The notes: generated by a model not told the origin, from the sequence alone. DNA of 64,000 nucleotides from Sclerodactyla briareus (GCA_026419785.1 JAODTK010004666.1:289501-353500); one strand, 5' to 3'; positions 50,401 to 60,742 are shown, numbered from the stretch's first letter. Made by a program: numbers and translations.

Positions 50401-50540
50401 CAAATGGACAGGGATGATATGAAATTGGCGCCCTCCGATGGCGAGTCAGTCCAAGGCCCAATACCGAGACTAGGTTTCAAGGATTGATTTCACTCGCGTA
50501 ATGAATATCGCATTTCACTATTTAGAAGGCAACTTGTAAA
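47455..50540 (+). mobile_element. RT-less LINE derivative, copy B
   Basis: The same 3.1-kb structure as 28.59-31.74 kb in the same orientation: it starts near 'aaaatggcgtatgttcgat', carries the endonuclease segment at 48.7-49.5 kb, lacks a reverse transcriptase, and ends in 'atgaatatcgcatttcacta' followed by 'tctattagt'. The left and right flanks are unrelated to those of copy A. Its right edge touches the left edge of the Polinton-derived block. Confidence 0.8.
48740..49520 (+). pseudogene. LINE AP-like endonuclease (EEP) domain and linker, frameshifted
   Basis: Pieces in order: LAVTELRLQP near 48.75 kb; a Gly/Arg-rich junction near 48.85 kb; a CRPREI block near 48.96 kb; then in one frame from 49.09 kb LGDFNQRVLRGLYSQVTLAT, ILDQCFTSVHELYRC and LLPLLGAFDHMTVFLKP. 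GDFN and the closing Asp-His pair are the endonuclease's metal-binding and catalytic His positions; here the residue before Asp-His is Phe instead of the usual Ser. A linker piece EEFRVYLNNHQ follows near 49.47 kb. At least four frameshifts are needed to read through. This copy preserves the C-terminal half of the domain better than copy A. Confidence 0.7.
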
Positions 50541-50571
50541 TCTATTAGTAGTATGTAAAATGGGGATCCTA

Positions 50572-50640
50572 TCTATTTCACCCAAAATCACCCAAGGTCT
50601 CTCTGAAAATGACTTGGTTTCACCCAAGGTCTCTCTGAAA
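50572..50640 (+). repeat. Short direct duplication
   Basis: The phrase 'tcacccaaggtctctctgaa' occurs at about 50588 and again at about 50619, with 'tttcaccc' before each. It lies just inside the left edge of the Polinton-derived block. Confidence 0.8.
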
Positions 50641-50675
50641 TAACTATGGGCCTCATATCTAAATCCATAAGCACT

Positions 50676-50719
50676 CATGTGAACACCATCCTCGTGTACG
50701 TACCTCTGGTGTTCACATG
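50676..50719. repeat. 13-bp perfect inverted repeat (hairpin)
   Basis: 'catgtgaacacca' (50676-50688) and 'tggtgttcacatg' (50707-50719) are exact reverse complements around an 18-base loop. It lies close to the terminus of the Polinton-derived block and downstream of the minus-strand accessory gene, so it could be a terminus structure or a transcription end signal. Role unknown. Confidence 0.85.
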
Positions 50720-50789
50720 TTGACTAAAGATTATATGAATCTGGATTATAAGGAGGGGGTCTTTCATTCTGACATCTATAAACTATTTT

Positions 50790-51235
50790 AAACCTGACGC
50801 TGAATTCATGAATTTTTTAATAAGCTCATTTCTTTGTTTATCTAGAGCTGCTTGTACGAGTTTATCATTATTTCTTCTAATACTTTCTTTCATTTTCATG
50901 AACTTGGCCAGTTCTTTGGTAATAAGTAGAAATTCTTCTTGCCTGATAGCACCATCATCCATAGCTTGTGAAATATATTCACAATAGTATTTAGTTTTGA
51001 CTCTGCCAAAATTTCAATTCATTATGTTTTTTAGTTTTGTGTTTAAGTTTGTTTTTTTTAGTGAAACATTTTTGCCAACACAATAACACCACAAGCAATA
51101 GCAACACCTCCCAGAGCAATTCCAATGGGTGAAGTAATAACTCCAGTAATAACTGCAATACCTGAGTGTCACCGCAACAACGCCCACCCACCCCTATAAA
51201 TGGTTCCTAGTGTAGTTATTAGTCATAATAATTTT
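50790..51235 (-). pseudogene. Polinton-associated hydrophobic/coiled accessory protein
   Basis: Reading the minus strand, a Gly/Ala/Ile-rich hydrophobic stretch (SPIGIALGGVAIACGVIVL near 51.09-51.15 kb) is followed, after a stop and frame changes, by a charged helical tail with AESKLNTIV near 50.98 kb, ISQAMDDGAIRQEEF near 50.93 kb and a stop near 50.79 kb. This hydrophobic-then-charged layout with 'AxxKLNxI' and 'DGxIxxEEF' is one I know from short proteins next to the polymerase in Polinton/Maverick-type elements. Its function has not been established, to my knowledge; membrane interaction is inferred from the hydrophobic stretch. At least two frameshifts are present. Confidence 0.6.
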
Positions 51236-51438
51236 GTTATACTTTTTATACAGGGGAGCTCTTTTATCTCTTTTAGCTTCTATTAGTTTTTTTAATTTCA
51301 TCAATTTTTTGTAGTCTGAAAGTACCCTCATTCTGCGGTAACTCCGGATAAATGTTTTTTGTAGGCTCCGTCATTTATGAGTATTCGGGTTTTATTTTTA
51401 AATAGTAGTATGTTAATTTTGTATACATACCAGAATTA

Positions 51439-52333
51439 TTACCTAAAGGTTTGCCATAAACAATTGGTTCTTAACCAAAACACAAACCACACCCGTATGA
51501 ACATAACTGTAGTACTCCTGAACCATTCATTCGGCTCTATACAATTTTCAGAGAAATAGTAATGTGTATTATTTGTAAAATCAATTTGTGTAGTAATCCC
51601 ATTGGTCCCATTTTTTTTTCTCCATATACCAAACATCATAACATTATGATCACTATTCAACATAACCGTAGGCTGTTGAAAAAAATCATCTCACTCATAG
51701 TTATCCCATGCTAGTCATTAACAAGAATTGGTGTTTCTCAGTATTTGGTACAATTTTCCATGAAGATTTTTCCATATTCACTAATCATACTATTTGATAC
51801 CCTCATTGATATTTGAATACATATTGCAGGTTGCTAATCGTATTGGAACTTCCAAATATACTCATTATTAACATTAGTTTATTTTAGTAATTATCAGTGG
51901 CAGCCCTTCATTATTAATATCATTACCATCTGCACTTTGATCCTGATTTCATTTCATTACTTAATCCATTTTCCCCCGGTTTTTCAATTTTTAGTGTTCC
52001 ATTCTGTATGTATGCTACTTCCGTAGTATGGGTTATTACCCAATGGAATGACACCCAACATTTGAGATGGTTTTCCGTTAAATATATGTTGGTGGAAGAA
52101 ATTCGATCACAGTGTGAATAAATAGCTTCGAATGTTGCAGTCCACTTTTCCGATGTGTTCACCATCAAACAACCAATCTGTATTAAGTGAAAAATGGACA
52201 AATCAAGGTTCGGGTTTATAGTCCGACAAGAGTCCACATTTGACTCTGACCATTGAAAATATGAACCATTAAAGGTGGGTCTTACATTTGTTTTACCTCC
52301 AAAATTGAAACAAAAAAAAATTATTATGGTCAA
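51439..52333 (-). pseudogene. Unrecognised minus-strand open frames within the Polinton block
   Basis: A 136-codon frame (51923-52333) and a 74-codon frame (51439-51663) lie on the same strand as the accessory protein. The text is rich in Asn, Thr and Ser with spaced aromatic residues (for example GTNGITTQIDFTNNTHYYF), as in beta-sandwich or fibre-type proteins. They could be a cargo or capsid-related gene of the element, but I cannot match them to any family. Frame changes or a lost segment separate them. Confidence 0.35.
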
Positions 52334-52357
52334 AATTAAAGATGATGACTGTTTAAG

Positions 52358-52842
52358 GTGGGCCTTAAGAAGTTTATCTATCTACCAGTATGTAAAAACC
52401 CAGATATACCCAGCAGTTATCCATTAGATGATGATTTAAAAATTTTTGATGATATAAGGGCTCCAACTCCTATTTCACACATACCAAAAGTAGAAAACAA
52501 AACGATTTATCTATTAATGTATTTTGGTTGGGAAGGTGGTGCGGATGTGGGCCGATCATATTTCGAATCATCCGAGTACAAGAGATTGACATTTAATGCT
52601 CATTGACAAGATAATAAATTCATACACATGGATAAAAATCTCAGTCGTTAATTGAACGATCCACAAAGCAACACAAGATCAATGTTTATCCTTGTCGAAA
52701 ATGCCTTCACATTTTTATAAGGAGGATCTCTTGAGGAGCACAAGGAAGACTGTAAAGGAATTGGAGACAGAGCATCAAAAATTGTAATTCCTGAGAAATG
52801 GCGCGAAATAAAACTTAAGACTGAATAAAAACAAGAACTCAA
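52358..52842 (+). pseudogene. Polinton family-B DNA polymerase, N-terminal fragment
   Basis: This fragment would belong to the element's own replicative polymerase. Pieces: DDLKIFDDIRAPTPISHIPK near 52.42-52.48 kb, an FGWE block near 52.53 kb, a TWIK block near 52.63 kb, then a zinc-finger-like CRKCLHIFIRR near 52.69 kb followed by EEHKEDC near 52.74 kb, giving the C-x2-C...H-x3-C spacing that precedes the exonuclease part in these polymerases. Frameshifts occur within about every 40 codons. It stops at the stop codon near 52.83 kb; the exonuclease domain expected next is not visible, and the following 5.1 kb is unrelated. Confidence 0.65.
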
Positions 52843-52849
52843 CTCTGCG

Positions 52850-54900
52850 TAGTGATTTCTGCCTTTTTTCCTGACATGTTCCCTTACTCAGCTATCTCAC
52901 ACCCTGCAAGATGTGTGTGTCCAACTCAAACCACAACACAAAACATCCACCTGCATATTTGTACGTCAGCTCATGAATGACTACTTGTTGCTTTTTGACC
53001 TTGGTCAAAAAGTCATCTGCGGGCAATTGAAATGAAATACTAAAATAACCTGGTTAAGATAAGTATATCTTGAAGAGTGAAGATTAAGTCACGAGTCCAA
53101 ACCAGCGAGTCGAATTTTTTCCATTCAGTGTGGGAGTCCCAGCGACAGAACACTAAGTCGACAGACTGCAGGCAATGCTAAGTGATGAGGATCACTTTAG
53201 CAAGCTTCATTACTCATAAGTGACAGGTGTGTTCAAAGCAGATAGACTGAAGGAAGTGGCAGTTTCTTGAATCGGACGAACCAACAATTGCACTCCTAAC
53301 AAATGGAAAAGATCTCTTTTTTAGGGGTATATGTGTGGGGAAAGCGAAGCGCATACATGCCTATTTATTATCAATTGCATCCCTCCACTACCCTGACCAA
53401 GGCGAGTCATTGTAGGTACTTTCAGTTTCCAATAGCAAGGTGTCTCACATGTTGGTCATTGTACCATATGTCAATAATCAAATAATGTGACTGAGGGGTA
53501 ATTCATTGCCAGTCAATCGTTTCCATTGTACCGGCAGAGTAGCCTGTGGTCTTTCAAAGTGACTGTGGGTGTATCAATTTTCCATTATGTTTCAAGCACA
53601 AGTGACTGAGGGGTGGCATCATTTTGTTGAAGGAATGACTCGCCTTGTCTGGGGTACAAGGGGTGGGTCCTGCCATTGACAAGTGCATACTGTTCAGAAT
53701 ACTTGGATCAATAGCCTTTTACCAGTCCATCAATGTCTTATTGCTTTTTAGGGTCAACTTTTCACAAGGCTTTACAAATCACATATTCTCTCCTACATTG
53801 GTGGGGTTGAGGATTCTCTCTTATGAAACCCACCCCATGCAGCACCCCATAACAATATATCTTCGCACCATACTAATACAATAGATAATAGAACAGACAA
53901 GATCTTTTTAATTTTCTAGTATTATGCCCAGTTGAGACATTTCCTGAATTATGTCTGGCTCATTTAATGTTGAATCAGTATGACTTCTGGCCGATTGTTT
54001 CACATGTTTTATTATCCTGGCAATCACTTTTCCCATAGTCACATCATGTGACAGTCCACACCAGAAGATGGCACTGGGAAAGAAAGAGATACCTTTATAG
54101 CCTTAAACCCCTGCCCATTTCTGCCTGGGGTACAGGGTAATCCCTCCACTTTTTGCTCAATATAAACGAAAATGCCACAACATGTTGTGCCTTCCTTACT
54201 TTAGAAGTTTCCTTCGACCCAACTTGATTTCTTCTTCTCACTCACTGCTTCTAAACACACACCACACTTAATCCCCTCAATTAGGGCTTTCTATGAATCA
54301 CAGGTAATATACCCATGGTCAGTCCTCCTGTCAAAGTCATTCAGCAACCTGGAAGTGGTGCTTTTCGCATTCCCAGTAGGGAAGTGTAAACAATCAGATA
54401 ATCAGTAGACTGATCGCACACAGAGAATAATTGGATTACCCCCTCTCAATCCTCTGAGCATTGCCAGTGCCAGGTACCATTTCCACACGAATGTCTGACA
54501 GGCAGTCAAAAGTTTATTATGTGGTTTGTTTACTTCTCACTTCTTTGCGGTCTACACCCAACTTGAGAGATTAAATCCTTTTGCGGATTGGGAATGTGAC
54601 CAGTCAAACTGAAGACTTATTATAGTATACACACACATGCAACAGTGTTTGAAAGAGTGATATGGGTGGGCTCATGGTGGTTCTAAATTAGTTCAGCAGG
54701 ACATTTCCTGGTGTGTCATTTCTGCTGTAATAACTGTTACATGGGAAATTTGAAGATATATCACCGTTTTCAATTAATGAAAGCCACAACTTGGCAATTC
54801 TCCCCTCGAGTAAAATTTAATAAAATAATACGCCGATGGAAGAAACTGCCAGTTTGTCTACCCCTCCCATCGCTCCATAATCGTATAGAAGTCGCATAAG
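52850..54900. other. Insert between polymerase parts, unrecognised
   Basis: No gene is recognised. The phrases 'gtgactgaggggt' at 53487 and 53602 and 'aagtgac' nearby hint at a local ~115-bp repeat. Frames of 60-80 codons on the plus strand have no motif. Confidence 0.4.
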
Positions 54901-54909
54901 AAACGATCT

Positions 54910-55645
54910 TGCCTTGCAATTAGGATTTTCAATGAATGCCGTGCTCCGCTTCAAGTAGGGCTACTTTTCAATTTTCATATGCTGCCTATGCAACCTGGGG
55001 GAGGGGGGGGGTGCATGTCAGAAAGAGGCGTATCTGCTTGCAATTACCACGCCACCCATAGCACACTTGACGCACTACTGATCAGGGGTACATACATCAT
55101 AGGCTGGTCACTGGTGCTAGTCCAATCTTCAGACATATCAGGAATATATAAAATGGACATTGAAGAATTTGTACTGTCCTTCACTGGGGAAACTTGTATT
55201 TGGGAAGGTGAGGGGGAGGGGAATGGAAAGCAACCAGATTTTATGAAGAGGTGCAACCAACACTTTGGTGGTCGAAAATGTAACACTGAATGAGAGGATG
55301 TATAACGCAAGAAGAGGCTTGCTGCTTTGCAATTAGGAATTGTCAATAAATGCGTGATGGGCTTTCAAACAGGGCTACTTTTTTAAATTCATAGCTGCCT
55401 ATGAAACCTGGGGGGGGGGTGCATGCAAGACAAAATTGCCACCCCCACCCGTAGCAATCCCACTACTGGTCAGGAGGTACATTAGGCTGGTCACTGGGGC
55501 TAATAAAATGACGATTCAAGAATTTGACTGTCTTGTGCTAGGGGAAATATTTGTTTGCTAGTCCAATAATCAGACATATCAGGAATACAATAAAATGACA
55601 ATTCAAGAATTTATACTTTTCACTGGGGGAAATATTTGTTTGGTT
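54910..55645 (+). repeat. Tandem pair, ~405-bp unit
   Basis: Unit one (54910-55310) and unit two (55319-55645) share 'tgcaattagga', 'cagggctactttt', 'gctgcctatg.aacctgggg' with a G-run, 'taggctggtcactgg', 'aatcttcagacatatcagga' and 'cactggggaaa'. Within unit two the 'aaaatgac.attcaagaattt' block occurs twice, an internal duplication. Confidence 0.75.
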
Positions 55646-55689
55646 TGGCTATATTCTTTTTCTCACTCTGTGTAATGAATCGTTGCAGA

Positions 55690-56640
55690 GATTTAAAGAT
55701 TGTCCTATGTGACCTGGAATGACCCTTGACCTATCCGCAAAAACAATAGGGTTATTCTTCATCATTTGTACAATCCACACCACTTAATTGAACTTGTAGA
55801 TCTTGCATTCATTAGATCTCATGCTGAGGAGGCAGATGTCAAATGCCAAATTATCCACATTCCAGTGTTTTTCGCTGTCATTGACTTACCACATTCATTG
55901 AGATAGCTGTGCTAAGCGTATCGTAGTATGGTAGTGTCATTGACTTTTTCGTTTGTCTTAACAAGACTCTTCCGGCCAACACATAAAAAGCATGCCAAAT
56001 CACCAGGTCACAAGGTCAAATATGTCAAAAGGTCAATACGTCAATGAGGTCAAAGTGGTCACCAGATGTATTTCACCCAGACGAACGAAACTTTCTATTA
56101 TGACAGTCCTCCAAAATGTTTCGTTGCCGAGAATATGACTATTTTAGCTGTCCTTGACCTTCCACATCATTGAGATAGCTTTGTATAAAAGTATCGTGTA
56201 TGGTATGTCATTGACTTTTTTGTTTGTCTTACAGAAGCGCTTCGGCCATACAAAAAAAGCAGGCGAAATCACAGTCGAGGTCAAGTGAGGTCAGAAGGTC
56301 AAAAGGTCAATGAGTCAAAGTCGGTCACCAGATGTATTTCAACCAGACGAACAAAACTTTCAATTACAACATCACTCTAAAATGTTCGTTGCCAAGAATT
56401 ATAGTTGCCATATATGACCCAAATGACCTTGACCTCACACCAAAAACAATAGGGGTCATCCCCCCATGGGTTTACACCTACCTACCAAATAGAATTCATA
56501 CCTGCTTGCGATCATTAATTCGTGCGGGAACACTTTTCAAGGTTGACCTCTCATTACCTTGAACGACCATCGATTGGTACCAAAACAATAGGGGTCATAT
56601 CCCTTCCTGGTGACACCTACCTACCTAATCTGGAACATAT
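55690..56640 (+). repeat. TGACC-rich dispersed repeat, several partial copies
   Basis: 'ggtcaccagatgtatttcac' occurs at 56056 and again at 56323, and 'cattgagatagct' at 55898 and 56171. The phrase 'aaaacaataggg' occurs near 55742, 56446 and 56583, each after 'tgaccttgacct'-like text. Runs of 'ggtcaa' units lie near 56013-56050 and 56276-56320. This style of TGACCT/GGTCAA-rich repeat is common in marine invertebrate genomes. The period is about 267 bp between the two best copies. Confidence 0.75.
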
Positions 56641-56677
56641 CATGCTTCGTTTGTTAGATATCGCGTGCAACGAGGTA

Positions 56678-56738
56678 TCACACGCACACACACCCCATAC
56701 ACACCCACATACACACACACACACACCACACGCACCGC
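56678..56738. repeat. (CA)n-type microsatellite, imperfect
   Basis: CA units with 'ccc' interruptions. Flanked by the TGACC-rich repeat. Confidence 0.9.
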
Positions 56739-56744
56739 GTGTAC

Positions 56745-57800
56745 TGCATAGATTCTTTTGGCTTCGCCAAGGAATCACAAATGGGTGCGTGGGCACATGA
56801 TTAATTTAAAAATAAGCTAGACGGATGAAGGGTCCATATGTCCATTATGCTGATTTTTAATGTAATCTACCCGAGGATTTCGGGTGTGGCTGATAATATC
56901 GATGAATCACCTACGCATAATACTCCCAAACATGTGTTTTCTAGTTATTGTTACATCACTGTAGATGTGGATGGAAAGTTGGTAAGCCAAAGTATATCAG
57001 ATGACAAATGCTGCTGAAACCTTTTTCGAAAATCCCTCGAAAATCTACTAAAAAAGTGAATAAGTATTTGAAAACCGAAACCTATTGTTATGACAACCCC
57101 GGACGATAAAGTGAGACATGAAAGTGAACACATCGTCCATATCTGTAAAAAGAATTTTAACTATGGGAAAGTTGTAAAAGACCATTGTCCATCACGGGAG
57201 AATATCGGGTCGCAGCTCACGATCACTGTAATCTAAAATAAAAATACACCGGATTACGTCATTCCCATCATTTTACAATCTAAAGGGGTTTGACTCTCAA
57301 TTATCATGTAGCTGTTATTACTTCATGGAAATTGGTTGTATTGTAACAATATGGAAAAAGATTTGTCTTTCAACATTGGCAATTAAGATTATAGAACTCC
57401 CTTCAATTCCTCATTTCGTCATTAGACAATTTTTGGTTAAGAACACCGTAAAAATGCCTTGAGACTAAACTAGGAAGATGGTCTCAGAACATAAATATGA
57501 CTTGTAACTAAAAAGTGTGTAGATCCATGAGTACATGAATTGTTGGGAAAGATTTGAGGCAAAATACCTTCCACCTAAGAAGCCATTTACAGTTCGTTGC
57601 ATGATACAACCATCACTGAGGATTATTATGAACATGCCCAAATGTGTGGAATACTTTTCAATGTAAACATTGGGTGACATATCACGATCTTATACCTGAA
57701 AATGATGTGTTTTTATTGGCGGATTTTTTGAGAATTTTTTAGAAATAAATCTTTGAAACTCACAGCTTAGATCCTGCTCATTACTATACTCTCCCCTGTT
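56745..57800. other. No recognised gene
   Basis: AT-rich sequence with a few 60-70 codon minus-strand frames without motif. Nothing else seen. Confidence 0.4.
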
Positions 57801-57801
57801 A

Positions 57802-57860
57802 TTTTTTTTTTTTTTTTTTGGGGGGGGGGGGGGGGTTTTTTTTTTGTTTTTTTTTTTTTT

Positions 57861-57901
<41 letters not shown>

Positions 57902-57969
57902 TTTTTTTTTTTTTTGGTTTTTTTTTTTTTTGTTTTTTTTTTTTTTTTTTTTTATTTTTTTTTTTTTTT
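57802..57969. repeat. Long T/G homopolymer tract
   Basis: About 18 T, then 16 G, then about 130 bases almost entirely T. It lies exactly at the resumption of the polymerase sequence. A tract of this purity and length, with a G block inside, is suspicious of a sequencing or consensus error, although a poly-T from a minus-strand retroposon tail is possible for part of it. Confidence 0.85.
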
Positions 57970-57984
57970 AGTTAGGATGCTTCT

Positions 57985-59095
57985 ATTCAACATTCTTAAA
58001 TAGAGTACTCACTGATATCGACAAACCCTTGTTTGTAGAGAAAGGTATTAGGCGTATTTCAAGGGTTAGTAAGAGGTATGCAAAAGCTAATAATAAATAC
58101 CTCCCCGATATATCCTGATTGACCTACGAGTTTTATTCAATATCTATATGCGAATAATCTTTATGGTTGGCCTATGAGTCCATACTACCAGTCAACAATT
58201 ACAAATGGACTGCTGTGACCGAAACAAATTGGCATAAAATATTAAACACAAAACCAGATTCTGATGTTGGGTATTTATTAGAAGTTGATTTGGGGTATCC
58301 AAAAGTTGCTAAATCACATAATGATTATCCTTTAGCTCCAGAAATTTTTATCCCCAAAAGTAGGGTTCTCAGATTCTCAACTACAATTGTTGGGTGAATC
58401 ACCTCTCCAATATTGAAAAATTAACTCCTAATCTAATGAACAAAGAAAAATATGTACTGCTTATAGAAGCTTGCAATTATACCTAAGCCGGGGGCCAAAG
58501 TTGCCAAAACTCCATAGATACTGGAATTTCCCCAATCTCCTTGGATGAAGTTATACATAGATTTAAATACAAACTTAAGCAAGAAGCTAAGAGTACCTTT
58601 GAGGAAGACATGTTCAAACTCATGTTCCATATTTGGAGAACTACGGAAAATGTTAGAAAAATGACTGATGTGGAGTTGGTTAAATCGCATGAAGAATCAA
58701 AAATGCGCAGCTAATAACAAAAACAACTTATGCTAGTCATAAATATTACGATGGATCTAGGTGCTGTGCAGCATGCATAAAACAAGCACTTTTTTTAATA
58801 AACCAATAACTGTAGGCATGGCTATTCTGGATCTTAGCAAGTGGTTAATGTATGATTTTTACTACCACAACTTGAAACAAACATACAATGACAATGTTAA
58901 TTTTTATATACAGCATCAGCTAGTTTACTTTTAGAAATTAAAACTAAAGATATATACTCTGATATGGCGAAAGATGAATATGTATGACACTAGCAACTAC
59001 CCCAAAACATATTCACTGTTCAGCGAAATTATAAAAAGGTTGTAGAAAATGAACGATGAGTGTTTAGGTACTCCGATTATTGAGTCTCTCGGTTT
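57985..59095 (+). pseudogene. Polinton family-B DNA polymerase, catalytic part, inactivated
   Basis: Text typical of protein-primed Polinton polymerases resumes here: SKRYAKANNKYLPD near 58.07-58.11 kb, YLYANNLYGWPMSPY near 58.14-58.19 kb, LEVDLGYPKVAKSHNDYPLA at 58.28-58.34 kb, FEEDMFKLM near 58.60-58.63 kb, TTENVRKMTDVELV near 58.64-58.68 kb, AILDLSKWLMYDF near 58.82-58.86 kb, YTASASLLLEIKTKDIYSDM at 58.91-58.97 kb and SNYPKTYSLFSEI near 58.99-59.03 kb. Motif A normally has an Asp where this copy has Tyr (YLYANN). Motif C normally has an Asp-Thr-Asp-Ser core where this copy has Ala-Ser-Ala-Ser. The motif B Asn-Ser-x-x-Gly core is also replaced (MFHIWRT). Several frameshifts add to this. It ends at a C-run at 59098, short of the usual end of the protein. 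Confidence 0.8.
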
Positions 59096-59097
59096 TC

Positions 59098-59110
59098 CCC
59101 CCCCCCCCCC
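59098..59110. repeat. C-run at the end of the polymerase remnant
   Basis: Polymerase similarity ends at this C-run, which is followed by unrelated sequence. It may mark the insertion point of the next DNA element. Confidence 0.5.
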
Positions 59111-59199
59111 TAGCCCAAAACTGTAATTCGATCTTAGTTTTGAATGATGCTCATAAGGCAAGCAGGCAAATGGTGTGAAAGATCGGTCACTAAAAATAT

Positions 59200-59340
59200 A
59201 TAACACATGAAAGCCTCCAACGCACAGGCCCCTGCGAAGGGGGGGGGGGGCTGGGGGTGTGCAGCACCCCCAGATTTTTCTGACTGGGTGCGGAGCACCC
59301 CTACCGATTTCAGGTCACTGTGGTCCAGCACCCTGTCCGT
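59200..59340. repeat. Short DNA-transposon terminus with paired hairpins
   Basis: A G-run is followed by the palindromes 'ggggtgtgcagcacccc' and 'gggtgcggagcaccc', then 'tggtccagcacc'. This resembles the GGCGCTCCGC/C-run ends at 22-25 kb in structure but not in exact sequence. Confidence 0.45.
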
Positions 59341-59349
59341 TTTTGACTT

Positions 59350-59950
59350 AAAGGCTGTATGGATCAATATTTGCACGAATTTGGTATCCCGGTTTGCGTC
59401 AGCTGCTTGTGGTAATTGTCATTTCATGTACTTGATGTCTACTCATATTGCTTATTAGATTGTTTAAATTTTTTTTTGAGAAGGCGAAACCCCCCCCCCC
59501 CTAACAAAAAAAAAATTCGCGTGCGCCCGCGGTATCCTACCTTTTCCTTTACATCTATAGACAGTGGGCCCACGTGTAAAATAACCTTGTCAGATTCTGG
59601 CAAATATGATTTTTGTCATAAGTGTCATCTTCAAGGGTGGTGACCATAATAGGTAGGCCACGAGGAGAGTTTGGTTAGACTTAATTATTGTTGTACCCCC
59701 CCCCCCGCCCCACAATCCAACTGCGATGTCTTAACACTGCCCACATTTTAGTCTACTTCTGATTATTATTGTTCAGATTGGCTTTGCCAGCTTGACGTGC
59801 TGATTTTAATAGAGGATGAAAGCTATATGTAACGAAAAACAGCTGAGGCAAGGGATCGGCACATTAGTTATGGAGGTTAAAGTGATTGACGTATGGAACA
59901 TACAGCCCGAGCGGGAGCAGGCCGAAACAATTCTGAACATGTGAAAATTG
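59350..59950. other. No recognised gene; homopolymer runs
   Basis: C-runs at 59489-59501 and 59696-59706, an A-run at 59506-59515 followed by 'attcgcgtgcgcccgcggta', the style of hairpin core seen in the 2.1-kb array. No gene is recognised. Confidence 0.4.
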
Positions 59951-59954
59951 GACG

Positions 59955-60235
59955 AAAATCTTAGCGGATACTAATCTGAAAAAAATTGACCAGATGTCTG
60001 CTGACTGGCTCAATGCCTTTCAATAATGCCGAAAAATGCACACATTTTCCATGGACTGTGATGTTCAAGCAAAAATGTGCAATTCTTCAGCAGCCTCCAA
60101 ACCAATTGAAGGGTCCTCGATGGAATATCTCTAAGACATGGCTATGTAGGTATGGACACCAGATGAAGACAGGTAAGGTTATTACATCGATCAGTTCGGA
60201 AAGTACTGTCAATTTCAGGGATTCGCAATGAGGGG
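59955..60235 (+). pseudogene. Possible LINE reverse-transcriptase fragment
   Basis: Text such as NLKKIDQMSADWLN, then after a frameshift MPFNNAEKC, has the 'W...FN..KC' layout of the segment that follows the catalytic Asp pair in LINE reverse transcriptases. It lies directly upstream of a clearer fragment of the same enzyme class in which the same segment appears again, so it would be a second, independent fragment. Weakly supported. Confidence 0.3.
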
Positions 60236-60254
60236 GTCTATAAAACGGAAATGT

Positions 60255-60742
60255 CCCTTGATCCTACCCCGCCGTCAACGGATGGTGGCGGCCTGGCCCG
60301 AATTGTAAGGAATTACACATCGAGCAGTTCCTTCAATAACTTAGATTATTTTGCCGATGACTGGGTGTTGTGCAGAGAAATCATAACAATAGTGATCATA
60401 AACCCTCGCCAAGCGGATCTTAACACGCTATTAAGCTGGCCAAAATAAATGGCTAATTAAAAGTGTTTCGTTATGCTCTTACCCAAGACGGGAAAGCCAA
60501 GATTTTTGGCTATAGGCTACAGGACTTCCTTCTGAAAGAGACTAAGAGCACTCCTACTTGGGTGGTACCCTGACTAGTAATCTGTCTTGGAATGATCATG
60601 TAAAACCAAATCGCTGCCGACGGCGAATCAACTATTGATTTTGTTATTGAGAATCTCCATCATTGCCCACAAGGCGTCAGAGGAGTCCGCCTATAAGACC
60701 TTAGTGCGACCCCTACTTGAATATTACTCGAGTGTGGAGACC
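60255..60742 (+). pseudogene. LINE reverse transcriptase, C-terminal fragment
   Basis: Reverse transcriptase of a LINE copies its RNA into DNA at the nicked target. Visible pieces: YFADDWVLCREI at about 60.35-60.38 kb, containing the catalytic Asp-Asp pair in the usual aromatic-Ala-Asp-Asp form; QADLNTLLSWPK near 60.41-60.45 kb; a LSWNDH-like block near 60.58 kb; IAHKASEESAYKTLVRPLLE at 60.66-60.72 kb, the 'AYKTLVRP.LEY' block of L2/CR1/Jockey-type LINEs. The palm upstream is missing. The reading breaks at SSVET, where the 1.57-kb tandem array starts. Frameshifts are present. Confidence 0.75.

Larger units (their letters stand above)
50545..59095. mobile_element. Broken Polinton/Maverick-derived block
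   Basis: Two features typical of these large virus-like DNA transposons lie here: a hydrophobic accessory protein (minus strand, 50.8-51.23 kb) and a protein-primed family-B DNA polymerase (plus strand, 52.36-52.84 and 57.98-59.1 kb). The block begins 'agtatgtaaaatgggg' at about 50548, directly after LINE copy B; a start of AGT fits the ends of these elements, but the opposite end is missing. No integrase, packaging ATPase, protease or major capsid gene is recognised. About 5.1 kb of other repeats separate the two polymerase parts. Confidence 0.65.
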
